From assembly GCA_018873225.1 (NCBI GenBank), contig JAEILZ010000003.1:3162001-3226000 (forward strand): a DNA stretch of 64,000 bases, in the 5' to 3' direction. The position numbers and the translations under genes were made by a program. This document shows positions 11,838 to 22,582 of the stretch, one piece after another. The notes beneath the pieces were generated by a model. That model was not told the DNA's origin. It worked only from the letters and a program-made list of their open reading frames with translations, and did not search any database. The stretch is from [Phialemoniopsis] sp. UDSM-2020. Lineage: Eukaryota; Ascomycota; Sordariomycetes; Thyridiales; Thyridiaceae. The stretch's first letter is position 1. The number at the start of each line of letters is the position of its first letter.

Positions 11838-12821
11838 AGCATAGACTTGTGTACGAAATTGGAGGGCCATCTGTACATAGCATGCCTCCAGATGAGGTGA
11901 TCCAGTATCATAAAGCATTAATCTCAGTCATGATAATGAACCATCAACTTCGGACTCTTATGTCACACAACAGTATCTTCAACGTCGGTGAGGACCGTAT
12001 TAGATGGAGGTGTTCGCTCTGTTAAGACGGGTGGGATTGGAGACACAGTGCCGAGATAAAGCACACCGTCCACCACTTTGCCTAGTGTCTTGTAGCCCGC
12101 GAAAGAACTGGATCTCCTTGAGCCACAACGGCAATCATTTCGAACCCCAATTACTTAAAAATTCGAGACTCATGTGGCCTCTTGTTAGTCCAGCTTTGGG
12201 CGGGGCGCTGCTGGGTCCGAGGTGGAGATCTTTTGCCTCCCCGCACGTCATCCGAAGACCGGGCACCCTTTTGAAGCTCTCCTCTATGGATTGCGCGGGC
12301 GCGGGCGCGGGACCAGAGAGCTATGGTGGAGAAGCGAAGAAACTCTCTCTCTCTCTTGCTGATGGAGACAGGACAACACGCCCCCCCTCTTCAAGGGTCG
12401 CGGTGCTAATCTGGTTGCAGGTTATGGTGGTTTCCTTGACCATGGCATTGAGTAATGGTAATTTGTTGCAGCAGACTGGGCGTGCTTATATGCAGAGGCG
12501 GTTGCGTAGCGTGGACCAAGATAGCAAGATAGCTATGGAGATCACTTTTTGTGTTGAGCTTGACCTACCTACCCCTCCTCCATTCACTTTTCACCTGACT
12601 TGAAGCTCTCTCCTCTCTCTCTCTTCACGATCACTTCCACCTCTCCCTCTTCTCTTTTCCTTCCTCTTCTCATTCACTTCACTTTCCAAAACACCCATTG
12701 TCTACTCGAGGATAGCTACTTGATACCCTCTTAGCTTTCTTTTTTGACTTTTGCTTCTGAACTACCACTTCCTCAACTGTTCAGCCAACACCCAAACAGC
12801 ATCACCACTTGCATGAGAAGA
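11838..12821. other. Intergenic gap, HET gene to FGGY kinase
   Basis: Holds the HET gene 3' region and the FGGY kinase promoter. An open frame of 199 codons at 12004-12603 has low-complexity, random-looking translation and is not supported. The right third is a pyrimidine-rich tract, listed separately. Confidence 0.5.
12563..12690 (+). promoter_or_regulatory. Pyrimidine-rich promoter/leader tract of the FGGY kinase gene
   Basis: The plus strand is almost all C and T here, with CTCTCTCT runs around 12610-12622, ending about 130 bases before the ATG. Such CT tracts are common just upstream of transcription starts in well-expressed filamentous fungal genes; the exact start site cannot be read from sequence. 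Confidence 0.5.
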
Positions 12822-14918
12822 TGAGGTAAGTCATCCAGAGCTTCCTGTCGCGAACTGAGACCCAAGTCGCGTACCACTAGAAAGCTCTCAAAGCTGACAT
12901 TCTGTCTTCTCTCATGTATAGTACATCAGGAGTACGTTCCAACTCAGAACAGAAAGCCACTGCTCAGTGCGCACCCAGCTCACTTGATCCATACTTACAC
13001 ACAATTTCACAGAACCACTTCATCGGTGTCGATGTAGGCACCGGGTCTGCGCGAGCGTGTATCATCGACTCCTTGGGAGACATCAAGGGCCTAGCCGCCG
13101 AGAACATCAAGCTATGGCAACCAATTTCTGGCCATGAGGGCTCACACTACGTAAGCCCCTCCTGCTCAAAGCGCCAGCGCTTGTCTCAACATCAAGTACT
13201 CACATAAGGGAATGTTACCCTGCGCAGGAACAATCAACGACAGACATCTGGAACTGCATCTGCGTCTGCGTGAAGCGTGCACTGGGAGAGTCCAAGGTTG
13301 ACCCAGCTTCCATCAAGGGCATTGGCTTCGATGCCACTTGCTCACTTGCCGTCTTTGCCCATGATACCGACGAGCCCATCCCCGTCACGGGACCGAAATT
13401 CCAGAACGACGGCAATGACCGCAACGTGATCCTCTGGCTGGACCACCGGCCGCTCGATGAGACGGTAAAAGTCAACAACACCAAGCACAACTTGTTGCGC
13501 TATGTTGGCGGCAAGATGAGCGTGGAGATGGAGATCCCCAAGGTTCTCTGGCTGAAGAAGCACATGCCTCCCGAGCTCTTCGACCGCTGCAAGTTCTACG
13601 ACCTGGCGGACGCGCTCACGCACCTGGCCACTGGCAGCGAGACGCGAAGCTACTGCAGCACCGTTTGCAAGCAGGGCTTTGTCCCCGTCGGTGTTGATGG
13701 CAGTGTCAAGGGCTGGCAGGAGGACTTCTACCATGCCATTGGCCTGGGCGACCTCGTAAAGGACAACTTCAAGCGGATGGGTGGAGTCAACGGGGTGGTG
13801 AGCCTATTTCATTGTGTCATGAGGTACTTCTGGACTTTCGTGCTAACAAATTGCAGAATGGACAGTACTTGAGTGCGGGTGAGCTGATCGGCCCCCTGTC
13901 TGAGAAGGCAGGCAAGGAGCTTGGCTTGCCTGCAGGCATCGCTGTCGGCAGCGGTGTCATCGACGCCTACGCTGGCTGGATCGGCACTGTTGGTGCTAAG
14001 GTCAAGCTCAGTGCCGACCACCTAGACGATTCCGCCCCCAAGAACGACGTCTCGCAGGCCTTCACTCGTCTGGCGTCCGTCGCCGGAACCTCCACCTGCC
14101 ACTTGGCCATGTCCAAGGACGCCGTCTTTGTAGAAGGGGTCTGGGGACCGTACCGGGATGTGCTCATTCCCGACCACTGGATGGCCGAGGGTGGCCAGTC
14201 CGCTACTGGAGAGCTGATGAAGCACATGCTCGAGACACACTCGGCATACCAAGAGACTGCCAAGGAGGCGAAAGAGGCGGGCAAGAACATATACGATTTC
14301 CTCAACGACCACCTCGAGCAGATGGCCAAGGAGGAGGGCGCACCGTCAGTATCGTACTTGGTCCGTCACTTCTTCTTCTACGGCGATCTCTGGGGCAACC
14401 GGTCTCCCGTGGCAGACCCCAACATGCGCGGGTCGATCATCGGCCTCAGCAGCGACAAGACCAAGGACGGCCTGGCGTTGCTCTATTACTCGACCATGGA
14501 GTTCATCGGGCTGCAGACGCGGCAGATCGTGGAGACGATGAATGCGTCGGGCCACAACATCCTCAGCATCTTCATGTCGGGCAGCCAGTGCCAAAACCCC
14601 ATCCTGATGGACATCATCGCCACGGCATGCGGCATGCCCGTGCTGATTCCGCGGTACGTCGACGCTGCTGTGGTACACGGCGCCGCCATGCTAGGCGCCA
14701 AGGCCGCGAGCGCGGACAAAGACGGCAACACGGAGCCGCTGTGGGACATCATGGACCGCATGAGCAAGCCCGGCCGCGTGGTGCGGCCTAGAGAGAACGT
14801 GGAGGAGAAGAAGCTGCTGGACGCCAAGTACGAGGTGTTCCTGGAGCAGTGCCGCACGCAGCAAGAGTATCGCAAGAAGATCGACGATGCTGTTGGTGCC
14901 TGGGGTAAGAAGGAGTAG
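12822..14918 (+). CDS. FGGY-family carbohydrate kinase (D-ribulokinase-like)
   Basis: Predicted to phosphorylate a pentulose, probably D-ribulose, by similarity to the yeast YDR109C/human FGGY group. Proposed exons: 12822-12826 (5 nt), 12922-12931 (10 nt), 13013-13150, 13228-13797 and 13857-14918, giving 594 residues beginning MSTSG then NHFIGVDVGTGSARACIIDS. The N-terminal FGGY lobe holds GVDVGTGSARA, GIGFDATCSLAV and ILWLDHR; the C-terminal lobe holds GSGVIDAYAGWIGTVG near 273, VAGTSTCHLAMS near 318 and IFMSGSQCQNPILMDIIATA with the nucleotide-binding glycine. If the second intron is not used, 27 extra residues are inserted after MSTSG in the same frame (81 nt, no stop); the tight family-like start favours splicing. 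Confidence 0.88.
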
Positions 14919-15538
14919 AGGGACTGGATGGGCAGACATGAATGCAGCTTTCAAGGCGATAGATCGCCTTTAGCAAAGCCTTTGACGGGCAGCTTGGGCA
15001 ACTACATTAACTACACTTGTAGATGGAGATAAAGAACATCGCACCAAGCAGACCGAATGGTCGGGCTCTGCGGTCAGAAATGATATGATAGCCGGTAATG
15101 AATAGATGAGATACAGCTTTGCCAGAAGCGTCGATACCTACATTAGCTTCGGTGATCTACAAGTAAAGAGTTGGAAATGAATAATGGAACAGACAAACAA
15201 TTTGAAAGATGAGATGTTCTTTGTTTGATTTGTAGAATCGAGGTGGTCCAGGTACCTCTAGATTGCCTGCCAGCTCCACCTAAAGCGAAGTACAGTAACT
15301 GCACTGGGCCTGTGTTCTAGCGCGCCCAAGAGCTGTCGCCCAGGTACCTACACTGCAGGTGCGTTTGCAGCCTTACCAAAAACAACAAAAAATTGCCTGG
15401 GCCAGAGCTTCAGAAAACTAGCAACGCTCCCCTTCCTCCACAACGCGAGCCAGCCCATTCGCGTCCTCCTTCACCTAACTTTCTCATCCGTCGCGCGGCA
15501 TCCCTCAACAACTGATCGAACACTGTTTCCGCGCGAGG
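14919..15538. other. Intergenic gap, FGGY kinase to NIC96
   Basis: A tandem-gene gap of 620 bases. It contains the kinase 3' region and the NIC96 promoter, with AGGTACCT-type words at about 15250 and 15341 and a short A-rich run near 15378-15394. Nothing else is recognisable. Confidence 0.5.
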
Positions 15539-18500
15539 ATGTCTCTTTTTGGCAAGCCATTGGGCGGCGCTGCCCCGGCTGGCGGGAGCTCCCTCTTTGG
15601 CTCCCAGCAGCCTGCCTCGACCACTGGCCAGACCGGTAGTCTCTTTGGCACATCGACTGCTGGCGCCGCGCCCGCTTCCGGCGGCTCGCTCTTTGGATCT
15701 TCGGCCACGGCGGCGAAACCGACCGGAGGAATTTTCGGCTCTGCTGGTGCTACGACCCAGCCTCAAGCTGGTGGCGGCGGCTTGTTTGGCGGCGCCTCGG
15801 CGACAGCTCAGCAACCCCAAACGGGCGGAGGTAGCCTCTTCGGAACGAGTGCTGCAGCCGCGCAGCCTAAGCCCGGCGGTTTGTTTGGTACTGCCACGAC
15901 GACATCGCAGCCCCAGACTGGCGGTATGTTTGGCACATCAACAGCAGCCGCCCAACCCCAGAAGCCTTCGCTCTTTGGCGCGACGCAAGCCGCCGCCTCG
16001 ACTGCTGCGCCGATGGGCGCGAGCATCCTGTCGAACAACAACCCGGCCGCGAGCACCAATGGCCTACCATCTCAACCTAGCGGCGCGTACTTCGACAGCC
16101 TCCTCGCGAAGAGCAAGAAACAGGCAGACGGGGAGGCCAGTGAGCAGCTACCGAGCCTGCAACTGGGTCTAGGAGATTTGCGACAGAAGCTGAGGAAGCT
16201 TGGTCCTCAGGCTCAGACACGGACGGTGGATGGCAAAGCACACTACCTTCTCGCTGCGTCGGGCGTCGATCCTGGCGCGGCTGTCCGCGATCTTGGTGCT
16301 TTCGGCATTCATGCAGGTCGAGACCGCTCGCAGGGCGTGTCCACAGGCGAGCTCGATGTCGAGACATACCTTTCAAACCTACAGACTAAGACGACATTGG
16401 GCATGATTGCCGACGGCCTCGAGAGGTCCGTTCGCGACTTCGACAGCTTTTTGGAAGATAATGTCACGATGGAGTGGGAGGCACAGCGGAAGCGTATCTA
16501 CCAGCACTTTGGCATCAAACCAAGAGAGGATGTCGGTGGAGCTGCCACAACACCCAGCAAGGACGGCGCCGGTGGTTTCGGTCGGTCACGAAGGAGCCGG
16601 AATCCCTCTACTACCCCTGCCCCGCGGTCTACCCAGCGAGGTAGCACCTTTGGTAGGTCAAACATGCAAAAGTCCATTATTGGCACGCCTAGCAAGATTG
16701 GCGCGCACCCACCTGAGTTCTCCGACGTGGAATTCGGAGCTGATAATACCGGCTCCCTGAACGGTCTCGCGTCGATGGACGACCGTTACCTCCGAGAGAA
16801 GCAAGCCAAGTTGGCAGACAAGATCCGCACCCTCAATGACAGCAGAGTTCTTCACCAGCCGTACCCAATCCTCTATGAGCTTGCCGGAGTCGCGGCCAAG
16901 TCTGGCGATCGGCATGCACACAACATGGTCGACGCTTTCAAGGCTGTGATGGAGATTGTGGGCGAGGATCCGGATGCGGACCCGATATTACGCAGCGCAA
17001 CAGCACGAGAACGGCAGTTCGCCAAGACATACCTGGATCCCAACCCCAACTCGCAGAATGCCAGCTCTATGCGCAAGCGGATCCTTACTGGAGCCAACCG
17101 ACATTTGGAGAGGCAGTTCTGGTCCGAGGTCGAGGCGTCGATCGCTAAGAACCCCCAGGAGGCGGCGCTCGGCGGACGCCCCGATGTTATCAGCAAGATC
17201 AAGGCGTTTGTTCGACTTCGCGCTGCCCACAAGAATCTTGTTCCCGACAACACCAACGTCCAGGAGATCAACGGTGAGCCGGTCTGGGCTGTGGTGTTCT
17301 ATCTGCTCCGTACGGGCCATGTGAATGAGGCTGCCACATTCGTCAACGACAACCAGAACCAGTTCCGCAGCATTGACCGGACTTTTGCAAGCTACATCAA
17401 CAGCTATGCATCAAGCGAGGACCGGAGGCTTAAGAGGCAGATGCAGGAACGCTGCAACAACGAATACAACCAGAGAGTCCGCAATGCCCCTGAAGGATCT
17501 ATTGACCCGTTCAGGATGGCTTGCTACAAGATCATTGGTCGTTGCGAAGTGAGCAACCGCAGCCTCGACGGCCTTCACCAGGATGTCAACGATTGGATCT
17601 GGCTTCAGTTCAACCTTGCTCGCGAAGGTGACCGCTCTGCAGAGCTGGCCAACGAGATGTACGGACTGACCGAGCTGCAGACCAGCATCAAGGAGATTGG
17701 TCTCAAGCATTTCCCCAAGAACAGCACCGAGGACACCAACGGGAGCTTTGGCATGTTCTTCTACCTCCAGATCTTGTCGGGCCTGTTTGAGCAGGCCATC
17801 GCTTACCTTTACTCCTTCTCATACGTGGATGCTGTGCACTTCGCCATTGCATTGGAGTACTACGGTCTTCTGAGAGCGGCGGATGCCCTGACGGCTGGCA
17901 ACGAGTTGTTGAGCCACAACACGCGGGGCATGCCCCAGATCAACTTTGGCAGGATGCTTGGCTATTACACGCGCGACTTCCGTGCTGCCAACGTGGCTGC
18001 CGCAGTGGATTATCTCGTTCTCATCTGCTTGAACATGGACGACATCAACAACGAGTCGGATAAGCAACAATCTGCTCTCTGCCACGAAGCCCTGCGGGAA
18101 CTCGTGCTCGAGACACGCGAGTTCAGCAAGCTTATCGGGGATATCAAGCCCGATGGCCACCGCATCAAGGGCCTTATCGAGGAGCGTGGCTCTCTGATCG
18201 CTCTTGAACACGAGCAAGACTTCATCAAGACCATCTCTCTGCAAGCAGCTAGCTTTGCGGACGACAATGGCAGGACGACCGATGCTGTGCTGCTGTATCA
18301 CCTGGCCGGTGACTATGATACAGTTGTGGTCATCGTCAGCCGCGCGCTCAGCGAGGCGATCTCCTTGGAGATCGGTGAAGACCCTATGCGCCTCATCCCC
18401 GTTAAGCCACGCGTGGAGGGCGCCGAGGCCGAGGCGCAGCCGGGCAGCAGCTTGAGTCTGGCATCGCTGGACGACCCGGTGGAGCTGGCGCGGACAATGA

Positions 18501-19030
18501 TGACGATGTACGAGAGGGATCAGATGTTTAGGCAGAGGATCCGGGAGCCCAACCGGGTGGCGTGCAGCGTGCTTCTGCAGATGAGCGACATCAAGGGCCT
18601 TGTTGGGGCGGGCAAGTGGCCCGAGTGCCTGGACGTAAGTTTTCACCAACGTCGACAGATCGATGGATTCAAAAAGGAAAAGAAAGCTAATTTGATATGT
18701 CTATCACAGAGAATCCGGGGTCTCGAGATCCTGCCGCTCAACGCCAAGGGCGATCCAAGCGCGATCCGCAACTACGCGTCCAAGTTCTCTAGCCTGTCGC
18801 AGCCGGTGGCCATCAACGTGCCCAACCTGCTCATGTGGACTATCGTGTGCTGCACTAAGCAGCGGGAGAAGCTGGCGGGCGGGCGGTTCAGCGGCAACGA
18901 ATCGACGGCGCGGATGCTGGCGGCGGAGCTGAAACAGATGAGCGTGGACCTGACGACGTACACGAGCCAGCTTCGGTACCGGTTCCCGCCGCACCTGCAC
19001 GAGGCGCTGGCGAGGGCATCGGCGGATTAA
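15539..19030 (+). CDS. NIC96: Nucleoporin Nic96 (Nup93 family) with FG-repeat N-terminus
   Basis: A scaffold nucleoporin of the inner ring that anchors the Nsp1-Nup57-Nup49 channel complex and binds Nup192/Nup188 and Nup53. Exons 15539-18634 and 18710-19030 give 1138 residues. Residues 1 to about 165 carry SLFG, GLFG, GIFG and GMFG repeats in Gly/Ala/Thr/Gln-rich spacers. A linker at about 180-400 has short helix-forming stretches. The helical solenoid follows to the C-terminus, with segments such as GEPVWAVVFYLLRTGHVNEA, FFYLQILSGLFEQAIAYLY and RAADALTAGNELL. The 75-nt intron is a multiple of three with no in-frame stop, so retention would insert 25 residues; GTAAGT and CACAG borders and the unlike Lys-rich translation show it is an intron. 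The start is the first ATG before MSLFGKPLGG. Confidence 0.95.
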   Translation: MSLFGKPLGGAAPAGGSSLFGSQQPASTTGQTGSLFGTSTAGAAPASGGSLFGSSATAAKPTGGIFGSAGATTQPQAGGGGLFGGASATAQQPQTGGGSLFGTSAAAAQPKPGGLFGTATTTSQPQTGGMFGTSTAAAQPQKPSLFGATQAAASTAAPMGASILSNNNPAASTNGLPSQPSGAYFDSLLAKSKKQADGEASEQLPSLQLGLGDLRQKLRKLGPQAQTRTVDGKAHYLLAASGVDPGAAVRDLGAFGIHAGRDRSQGVSTGELDVETYLSNLQTKTTLGMIADGLERSVRDFDSFLEDNVTMEWEAQRKRIYQHFGIKPREDVGGAATTPSKDGAGGFGRSRRSRNPSTTPAPRSTQRGSTFGRSNMQKSIIGTPSKIGAHPPEFSDVEFGADNTGSLNGLASMDDRYLREKQAKLADKIRTLNDSRVLHQPYPILYELAGVAAKSGDRHAHNMVDAFKAVMEIVGEDPDADPILRSATARERQFAKTYLDPNPNSQNASSMRKRILTGANRHLERQFWSEVEASIAKNPQEAALGGRPDVISKIKAFVRLRAAHKNLVPDNTNVQEINGEPVWAVVFYLLRTGHVNEAATFVNDNQNQFRSIDRTFASYINSYASSEDRRLKRQMQERCNNEYNQRVRNAPEGSIDPFRMACYKIIGRCEVSNRSLDGLHQDVNDWIWLQFNLAREGDRSAELANEMYGLTELQTSIKEIGLKHFPKNSTEDTNGSFGMFFYLQILSGLFEQAIAYLYSFSYVDAVHFAIALEYYGLLRAADALTAGNELLSHNTRGMPQINFGRMLGYYTRDFRAANVAAAVDYLVLICLNMDDINNESDKQQSALCHEALRELVLETREFSKLIGDIKPDGHRIKGLIEERGSLIALEHEQDFIKTISLQAASFADDNGRTTDAVLLYHLAGDYDTVVVIVSRALSEAISLEIGEDPMRLIPVKPRVEGAEAEAQPGSSLSLASLDDPVELARTMMTMYERDQMFRQRIREPNRVACSVLLQMSDIKGLVGAGKWPECLDVSFHQRRQIDGFKKEKKANLICLSQRIRGLEILPLNAKGDPSAIRNYASKFSSLSQPVAINVPNLLMWTIVCCTKQREKLAGGRFSGNESTARMLAAELKQMSVDLTTYTSQLRYRFPPHLHEALARASAD

Positions 19031-19992
19031 AGGAGAGGAGAGAGGTGTACGGAACGTATTTGCATGGATGGATGGTTGGAAGCAATACTTTTGGAGGCTT
19101 GGTGCAGGAGCAAGAAAAGCGAGATCTCTTTCATGGTGATGTTTACACCAGGAGGGGCACTAGGCTAGATTAATGTACACTACACGCATCCTGTATAGGA
19201 CTGCGGACTGACTATAATGTGCATGTACCTGTGATTGTTTCACGATGTTGAATTAGTAGACGGGCCGTTGTTTACTAGCATGTGAATGGTGAATGAACTA
19301 GTGGATTACCTAAGATGGCGCGCATATTACAGCCTTGGTCCTGACTCAGGAAATCGACTCTGCGGCGCACCTCACGAATAATCTGGCCCATCATTGTCCC
19401 AATCTCGCCCGCCCGGCCACTCTTTCATTCGCTGGATCGCACCCATTTTTTACCCACCGAGTCAAGTCGAGACGTAGCACCCCCTTGTTTGCTCCAAACC
19501 ACCCGATTCAATCCTGCGGATCTCATTGTGCTGTCGGCGGCCGCAGCGCGTGTGTTGCAGCGTGTGGTTCCCCCCCAATTACGACCAAAAGCCGTACTCT
19601 GCGAGATAAGCGTGCGACCCTCTGGTCCGCGCGCCCCCTGCCTTTGTTTGGCTCCGGGCGTGTTTGGCGTGCAGTGGCCGCTGGCCAGTTCGGTCTCTGC
19701 TGGTGTTGCCCCCCACCTTACTTGTACGGTACCTGCTCTGCAGGTTGCCGAGCTCCCCACGGAGGACCGTCGGATCTTTAATCTCTGGCGGCATCCAACG
19801 GGCGGAGCCCATTCCCCCGTCCGGAGACGCGGATCCGGTATCCGGCTAAATAAGGGGGGCCGGGGGTTGAGTGGACTGGGTCCGGAGCGATAAGCCGGCC
19901 GGTGGAATAGATCAAGACACACACATACACATATATGAAGGATCTGTGGGCCTGCGGTTCTCGCACGGCCCCTTTCTTCCCATCCGGCGGAC
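19031..19992. other. Intergenic gap, NIC96 to bZIP gene
   Basis: Contains the NIC96 3' end and the bZIP promoter and leader. Overlapping frames on both strands (up to 263 codons, minus 19425-20216) reflect GC-rich sequence and do not resemble proteins. A CACACACATACACATATAT run lies at 19917-19935, just upstream of the bZIP start. Confidence 0.5.
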
Positions 19993-21907
19993 ATGTCGGA
20001 GGCGGGCGCCTCCCACGAGGAGGTAGATCTCGATAGCGGCGGAGGCCGAGGGCACAAGCGGCACCTGTCCGGCGACGGGGATATCGGCGATGCTTCCCCG
20101 CCGCCCTCGGTAACTTCTTCGTCGCGGAACGGAGGCGACGGCGACGCGGCCAAGAAGAGGAGGACGGGCCCGGGCAGCCGGGGCGTGGCAAACCTGACCC
20201 CGGAGCAACTGGCCAAGAAGCGTGCGAACGGTATGTGCTCTGTTATGTCGCGTGTTATGTCCCCTTTTTGTGTAATCGCAACTTGAATTGTTCTGCGAAC
20301 CCCCTCCAGTTTTTAGCCTCTTTATCACCCTCGAGTTGTTCTTCCCCGCGCAGCTCAGTTGCCATCATGTCTGCCATGTCTAAGTCGTTTTAACGGCCTT
20401 GAGAGCTATTTGCTGACCGGTTATGCCTCTATGAAGATCGCGAAGCCCAAAGGGCTATCAGGGAGCGGACAAAGCTCCAGATTGAGAACCTGGAAAGGAA
20501 AATCCATGAATTGACATCTCAGCAACCGTACCAGGAGCTGCAGGCCGTCATACGGTCCAAGGAAGCAGTCGAGGCGGAAAATGCAAACCTCAAGAAGCAT
20601 CTGGCCTGGATAGTTTCTACGATACAACCCTTGCTCTCGGGTCTACAAGGTTGGTACCATCGGAACATGTAGGCAGTGTATGAGTTGTTGTCGTACTAAT
20701 CAGTTGCACAGGCCCGTCATTAGAGAGCAGGGTCTACCCGTCACCTGGGCAAACATTTCTACCCGTACAGCCGCCAGTAGCAGCACCTCCGACTACCGTA
20801 CAGCAAGGCTCAACTCCCGGGAGTGCCGCATCACCGGGCGTGGCTGATCCGCCAGCGCAGTGGAAGAATCCGTCAACGACGGGTACCACGGCTGTGCAAA
20901 CCCCTACTTTTTACCAAACGAAGCTGCTAGGTCAGCAAAAGTATGACCTGCTTCATGGACTGGACCTCGGGCCCGAGCGTCTAGGCCTCGATTTCCTTCT
21001 CGACGCCTCACAGCAGATCGCGCGAATCCATCCGGGCCAAAATGGCGCGCAAGACTCGCCCGAGTATCACCACGCCCCCATGAGGCACGATGCCTCATAT
21101 CCGGGCGCTAGTGCATCGCCGCCAGAGGGCACTCTCACGGACAGGAGCCCCAGGAATGCCGGCGCGACAATGGCCGGTCAGCCCGGCGACAGCCTCCCGC
21201 GGTGGGCCGTGCCCCTGAACCACTGCCCGCCGACGTGCCCCCTCGACCACCTCCTGCTCGACTTTCTCACGGAGCGCCGGCAGCGCGCCGCCGAGGGCCT
21301 CTCGACGCAGGAGATCATCGGCCCGCGCTACCCGTCCGTCTCGTCGCTGCTCAACCCGCAAAACAGCCGCTTCTCGCACCCGCTCTCCAAGGTCTTCACC
21401 GACATCCTCGCCACCTTCCCGGACATCTCGCGCCTGCCCGAGCGCGTCGCCGTCCTCTACATCATGTTCCTCATCATGCGCTGGCTCATCGACCCTTCGC
21501 GCGAGTCGTACGAGCGCCTGCCGCGCTGGTGCCGGCCCTGTACGGCCCAGCACCTCGTGCCCCACCCGGCCTGGATCGACAACATCCCCTTCCCGGCCAT
21601 GCGCGAGCGCCTCGTGCACGACTACGCCGACGGTACCTTGTCTCCGGAGCTGTTTGACGACTTCTTCGTGCCCTTCACGCAGACCATCTCGCTCAACTGG
21701 CCCTACGAGGACACCGACACGCTGCTGCAGAGCCCCGAGGGCGAGGAGCTCATGATCAACCCCGTGTTTGAGCGCCACCTGCGCCGCCAGGAGAACTGGA
21801 CGCTCGGCGAGGCGTTTGCCAAGGCCTTCCCGCCGCTCGAGGGCATGTTCAACCTCAAGAAGGACTCGGGCGCGATTGTTCTGGCCAAGGGCAAGGCCGT
21901 GGCCTGA
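19993..21907 (+). CDS. bZIP transcription factor with DUF3425-type C-terminal domain
   Basis: Exons 19993-20230, 20437-20649 and 20712-21907 give 548 residues with agreeing phases. The basic region reads KKRANDREAQRAIRERTK at about 74-91, followed by a leucine-zipper-like helix with LQIENLERKIHEL and EAVEAENANLKKHL. A Pro/Gln/Ser-rich linker follows, then the DUF3425-like domain at about 311-520, with WAVPLNHCPPTCPLDHLLLD, then FSHPLSKVFTDILATFPDIS and ERVAVLYIMFLIMRWLIDPS. This architecture is found only in fungi and is tied to nuclear transcription control, with no target obvious here. The first intron (206 nt) interrupts the basic region at the N/D codon boundary. The residue normally an invariant Asn in the DNA-contact motif is Asp here (see findings). 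Confidence 0.9.
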
Positions 21908-22582
21908 GTGTGGCGGAAAGTATCTATTTTGGTGTTTCAACACAAAGGATATAACCCTGTACGGAAGGGATTTTGTCGATGCTCGACGTGTGTGTACTTG
22001 TTTTGTCTTTGTATGTGTGCACGGGAGTACTTGGTGTTCTGGTCGGGATCATGGGATATACTGTAAATTTCAAGTGACACTCCAACTACTGGGTTCGTGG
22101 CATACTAGGACAAGGTTATCTAGATGCATTTTCGGATAATACAAAAGGAATATTGAAATGACAAGATGTCTTGGAACCAGAATGGCACGTTTGTGGTCAC
22201 GGATGGGATCAAAGCTGTAAGTTGGTAAAAGGGTCCCTAATAAGTGAATCATTAATGTACCTCTGACAGAGCGACCTTTCCTCATTCCGATGAGGCTCGG
22301 ATCCAACGATATGCTCCGAGCTGTCTCGGCCAAGTAACATCTACGCGACGATGTAAAGCAAATGCAATGTTGGGTATCTCTTTTGCCAGTCTTGACCACT
22401 AGCAATGATGCATCCTGTAAACCCCTTCTCCAACGCCAAATCGTGAAAAGACCTTTCTAGTGCCTACCAATATGCAACAAAAGTACACGAAACAATCAAG
22501 CCCAGGGACAATGGTCTCGCCCGCCAGAGACTCCAGACCGTTCCTCGACCCCTCGAATCTGACAGCAGCCAGACCAAACATC
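21908..22582. other. Convergent intergenic gap, bZIP to DCAF4-like gene
   Basis: Holds the two facing 3' regions. It is moderately AT-rich with no open frame that looks coding and no clear hairpin or repeat. Confidence 0.5.

Noticed and set aside
12095..12160. tRNA B-box-like word (GGTTCGAAATG) on the minus strand
   Set aside because: No A box at the right distance and no acceptor or anticodon stem pairing.
12004..12603. Plus-strand frame of 199 codons between the HET and FGGY genes
   Set aside because: No domain-like segments, and its end lies in the pyrimidine-rich promoter tract.
12932..13012. Reading the FGGY kinase straight through this 81-nt segment
   Set aside because: It stays in frame but adds a stretch unlike kinase N-termini, and the segment has GTACGT and TTCACAG borders.
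21095..21943. Minus-strand frame of 282 codons opposite the bZIP gene
   Set aside because: Arg/Val/Glu-rich shadow of GC-biased third positions; the plus strand carries the DUF3425-type domain.
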